Positions 56,413 to 59,131 of a stretch of 59,131 bases of DNA are shown here, piece after piece. Source of the DNA: an uncultured Pseudomonadales bacterium (GTDB lineage Bacteria; Pseudomonadota; Gammaproteobacteria; Pseudomonadales; Pseudohongiellaceae); contig CALSUH010000023.1 of assembly GCA_943789485.1 (NCBI GenBank), positions 1-59,131 of the forward strand, given 5' to 3'. The notes below the pieces were generated by a model. The model searched no databases, was not told the DNA's origin, and worked only from the letters and a program-made list of their open reading frames with translations. Each line of letters begins with the position of its first letter. Position 1 is the stretch's first letter. The position numbers and the translations under genes are program-made.

Positions 56413-58881
56413 CTAAATCGGATCACCGGGAGGCAATCGTAAGGCAGGCGCTGGAACAGAATTCTCAGGCCGATGCTGCCAGCGGCGAACATCGGCGGCG
56501 GCGGCAGTCTGATGTGCGCTCGCATTTCTACGTCTCTCAATTTGATTGGCCAATTTATCTAGACGATCGTAAAGTACAGCTTTAACTGCACCGGAGCTAT
56601 CCGCACTGCTCGCTTGCACCATCATTTCATCTACAGTGACTCGCTGTACCACGTGCAAGAGCTGCATTTTATAATCATCATCGGGCGAATCTGCGTCCCA
56701 TGTGACTTCTAACAACCGATCTATCACTTCCTCGAGGTCAGGGTAGTCACCCAAGCTACCGTACGCAACCAATCTTGCCATGCGTGCTGGATGCAGCAAC
56801 TGCTTAACAGACAAACTTGCCGAACCCTCAGCAGCGCCAAGCGTATCGAAGAGCAAACCTGTACGGCCGAGAAATGGCTCGCCCTGCGTATAGCGATATG
56901 CAGGAGGTGGAATTAAATCCAGAATATTTCGCGGCAATGTCAGAAAGTCTACCGACAAAGTTGAGAGCACCGCCTCCAATGCGTCTCTTTGTTCTTCGCC
57001 ATCGATAATGGCGAAAGGAGTTTGACCGTCGCCCCTCACAGTATATTTGTAGTCTGCGCCACCTATGCTTTGCGCTGCCGAATTCAACTGAAATCGATGG
57101 TGCATGTAGAGAGGTAAAAGCACATATTCAAGTGTAGAAAGCGGCTCGCCATTGCGAATTAAGGCAGGGCCGAAATTCTCCAAACCTATTCGACGCACCT
57201 CAATCTCATGTTTTAAATGATCAACTAGATTTGATCCATTGTCCCAAACACCAGCAAACTGGTGTCCAGCTCCAACAAAATTATTATTGTTATGTGCCAT
57301 GAATAACAGTCCGCGATCCAGACTTTCCTGAACTATTTTCCCCAGCTCTTCAGCCTCATCGGCGCCTGGGGGAAATTGCTCATAGGCATACCGAATAGCT
57401 AACTTGTCGTATTCCGCCAATTCTTTGTACGTAAGCATTCGATAGATCTATCTTCCCATCGGCAGTAATTTCGACAAGAGGTGCCGGATAGTCCATAACA
57501 CTTTCTCGGTCGTAGGAGCTGCTTAAATAGTTGTGGGGAAAACCTAAGGTGTGACCTACTTCGTGTGCTGCAAGTTGACGCACCCTATCTAGCGCCATAT
57601 TTACTGAGGCTGAATTGTTATCTGTTATCGCTTCCAAATAGTCAAAGCCGGGAATAAGACCCTGCCCATGGAGATAGTCCCTGCCTCAGCCGCAAGCTGC
57701 CAAGATTTACATTGCCCTTTATAATCTCTCCAGTGCGCGGATTCCATAACCGAACCACCATAGGAATAGCCTCGAGTTCGCCTGTGGGTCCAATGAATCA
57801 TGTTATAGCGAACATCCTGTCCGTCAGCCTCCTGCTGGCAATTCCCTGACCTGAAAAGCATTGATGAAACCGGCCGCCTCATAGGCCTGGTTCCACCAAC
57901 TCGTTCCTTCAATTAATGCACTCTTTATCGGCTCTGGCGTGCCTGAGTCGACATAGTAGACGATAGGTTCAATAGCTTCCGAACGGGCTGCACTGGGGTC
58001 CTTTTTCTCCAATCTATGCTTGCCGACCAAGCGAAGCTGCAAGTCTTCACCGATAGCCGTGCTGTAATCCTTGAATAGTGGGTCCATTAGTGCCAATTCT
58101 TGGGTCCGAAATCCGGACATTGAAGTTGTTATCAGGCAGCTTAAACCAATGAATGATGCTGGCGCAGAGTGATTGAACCGCCAGTAGCAGCAACGCTATT
58201 CACGAGATTTCCTGGATTACTACTGGTAAAGGTAAGCATCGATTCAACTTCTACGTTTTCTGGAAAAGCCTTGGTGTTCAGCAGATAGAATGCGCTACGG
58301 CTTTTGTCCAGAGTAAAATTTCCCTGATTACGATTGGCGATGGCTCCCGTCACGTTTCGTGCATCACGCAAAAAGAAATCGGTCGCATCTACCAATACGC
58401 TACTACCACTTGTTGCTACAATATCGAAGCCCCAGTGCACAGAAGGCGCAAAGGCATCTTCTACTGACTGTCTTTCCAAGACATTGTCGCTCGAAGCGCG
58501 GTATTTGTAATTCGGCTGCACCAGCAACACTCTAGGGCCCAAACTCGCTTCGCTGATAAAACATAGGTCCCACGCAATTGCCCTCTGTCGATACCGACCG
58601 GATTTGAACCCAAACCAGAGCCCATCGATATTTGATATAGAAACTCAGTATCGAGCTTATCTATCTCCCAATACATCTTGCCCGCGAATTCGTCCCCAAT
58701 AGAGATTAAAATACCCTTCCATTGAACTTGAATTTTCCACAACTTCTTCTACCGGGGGAAAATTTTGTGCATTTGAAAACGTAAAGGAAATAAGCAGTGT
58801 GAGCGCAAAAATTGAACGCAAAACTAAGTTCTGGCAAAAATAGTTTGCTTTTGGTGAGAAATCTAACATTACCATTTTCAA
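56413..58881 (-). pseudogene. Zinc-dependent metalloprotease (DUF5117 type) gene with many frameshifts
   Basis: The minus strand carries, in order, pieces of one large exported protease of ~820 residues, each in a different frame. They are: signal peptide and MEGYFNLYWG (to ~58700); GKMYWEIDKLDTEFLYQISM and GLGSNPVGIDRGQLRGTYVL (~58690-58560); GPRVLLVQPNYKYRA through GGSITLRQHHS (58542-58145); EPIVYYVDSGTPEPIK through FINAFQVRELPAG (58120-57830); ADGQDVRYNMIHWTHR (~57820); NPRTGEIIKGNVNLGSLR (~57750); [17 protein letters not shown] followed by [17 protein letters not shown] (57690-57450); and [18 protein letters not shown] through the C-terminus (57430-56413). The zinc motif [11 protein letters not shown] is intact. 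At least six frameshifts make a functional product impossible unless the sequence is faulty here. Confidence 0.88.
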
Positions 58882-59131
58882 AATACCTCAACCCCGACAA
58901 AAACTATCTTCGAGAAGATACTAAGTTGGGGAAATAAGAAATAAATTTATTACAGACTACCACTGTCTTTTACATTTTTTGTAGAAATAAGAATTACTTA
59001 GTCCATCGAACTGGATTTCGATTTGCGCGTCGATTTTCTGTGCTTCTTTTTGGAACAGAAAAAACAATGGCTAAAGATAGTATTACCCAGTTATATAGCT
59101 CTTCCACCTCACTAAAAAATTATCCTTTTTA
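58882..59131. other. Right-hand end, A/T-rich, no gene seen
   Basis: The last 250 bases are A/T-rich and hold no supported reading frame. They probably contain the promoter region of the decayed protease gene. Confidence 0.45.

Noticed and set aside
1..59131. CRISPR arrays, tRNA or rRNA genes, prophage or intact insertion sequences
   Set aside because: No regularly spaced repeats, RNA gene signatures, phage structural genes or transposase genes were found by reading through both strands.

Overview
The window looks like chromosomal DNA of a free-living marine gammaproteobacterium of the oligotrophic or particle-associated type (OM60/NOR5, SAR92 or Spongiibacteraceae-like). That placement is an inference from gene content: a MotY-like flagellar protein, YbiT- and DbpA-type housekeeping proteins that align closely with gammaproteobacterial versions, and many exported hydrolases, sulfatases, PQQ dehydrogenases and solute transporters. 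Base composition is roughly balanced. I see no rRNA, tRNA, CRISPR array, intact insertion sequence, prophage or replication origin.

Layout. 1-4.1 kb: the 5' part of a motY-like gene, an EAL/HDOD signalling protein framed by a 19-bp direct repeat, and a YbiT-type ABC-F ATPase. 4.3-18.9 kb: mostly exported catabolic enzymes, namely an S10 carboxypeptidase-like protein, an S66 LD-carboxypeptidase, two alpha/beta hydrolases, a PhoD-like phosphoesterase, a TetR regulator divergent from a two-subunit molybdenum hydroxylase, a cupin, an MFS permease and an exported protein of unknown function. 19.1-25.6 kb: a short Gre-type factor without a canonical start codon, then a minus-strand cassette of a 46-aa membrane peptide, a sodium:solute symporter, an exported PIG-L-type deacetylase and an argininosuccinate-lyase-family enzyme. 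26.2-32.5 kb: an NHL-repeat protein, an M20 peptidase and two sulfatases. 32.5-36.3 kb: dbpA, a ~265-bp palindromic MITE-like element, a SulP anion transporter and a tiny lysine-rich protein.

36.3-45.2 kb: a serine beta-lactamase-fold hydrolase, a membrane PQQ dehydrogenase, a choline-dehydrogenase-type GMC oxidoreductase next to an unusually short BCCT-like transporter, and an exported PQQ dehydrogenase. A 34-bp-arm hairpin repeat sits at the GMC stop codon. 45.5-47.0 kb: small VOC, SpoIIAA-like and unknown proteins. 47.5-52.3 kb: the clearest pathway, an ovothiol operon with an MFS transporter, OvoA (sulfoxide synthase fused to a methyltransferase) and an OvoB-like PLP lyase, all on the minus strand. 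52.4-54.3 kb: a DraG-like ADP-ribosylglycohydrolase and a tight run of three small membrane proteins. 54.3-59.1 kb is decayed: a broken peroxiredoxin and a zinc metalloprotease gene carrying at least six frameshifts.

Working together: exported peptidases, esterases, phosphoesterase, sulfatases and deacetylase would release small molecules outside the cytoplasm. Sodium-, BCCT-, SulP- and MFS-type carriers would move solutes across the inner membrane. Periplasmic quinoproteins and the molybdenum hydroxylase would pass electrons from oxidised substrates to the respiratory chain. Ovothiol would give thiol-based redox protection. These links are inferred from family knowledge and gene order.
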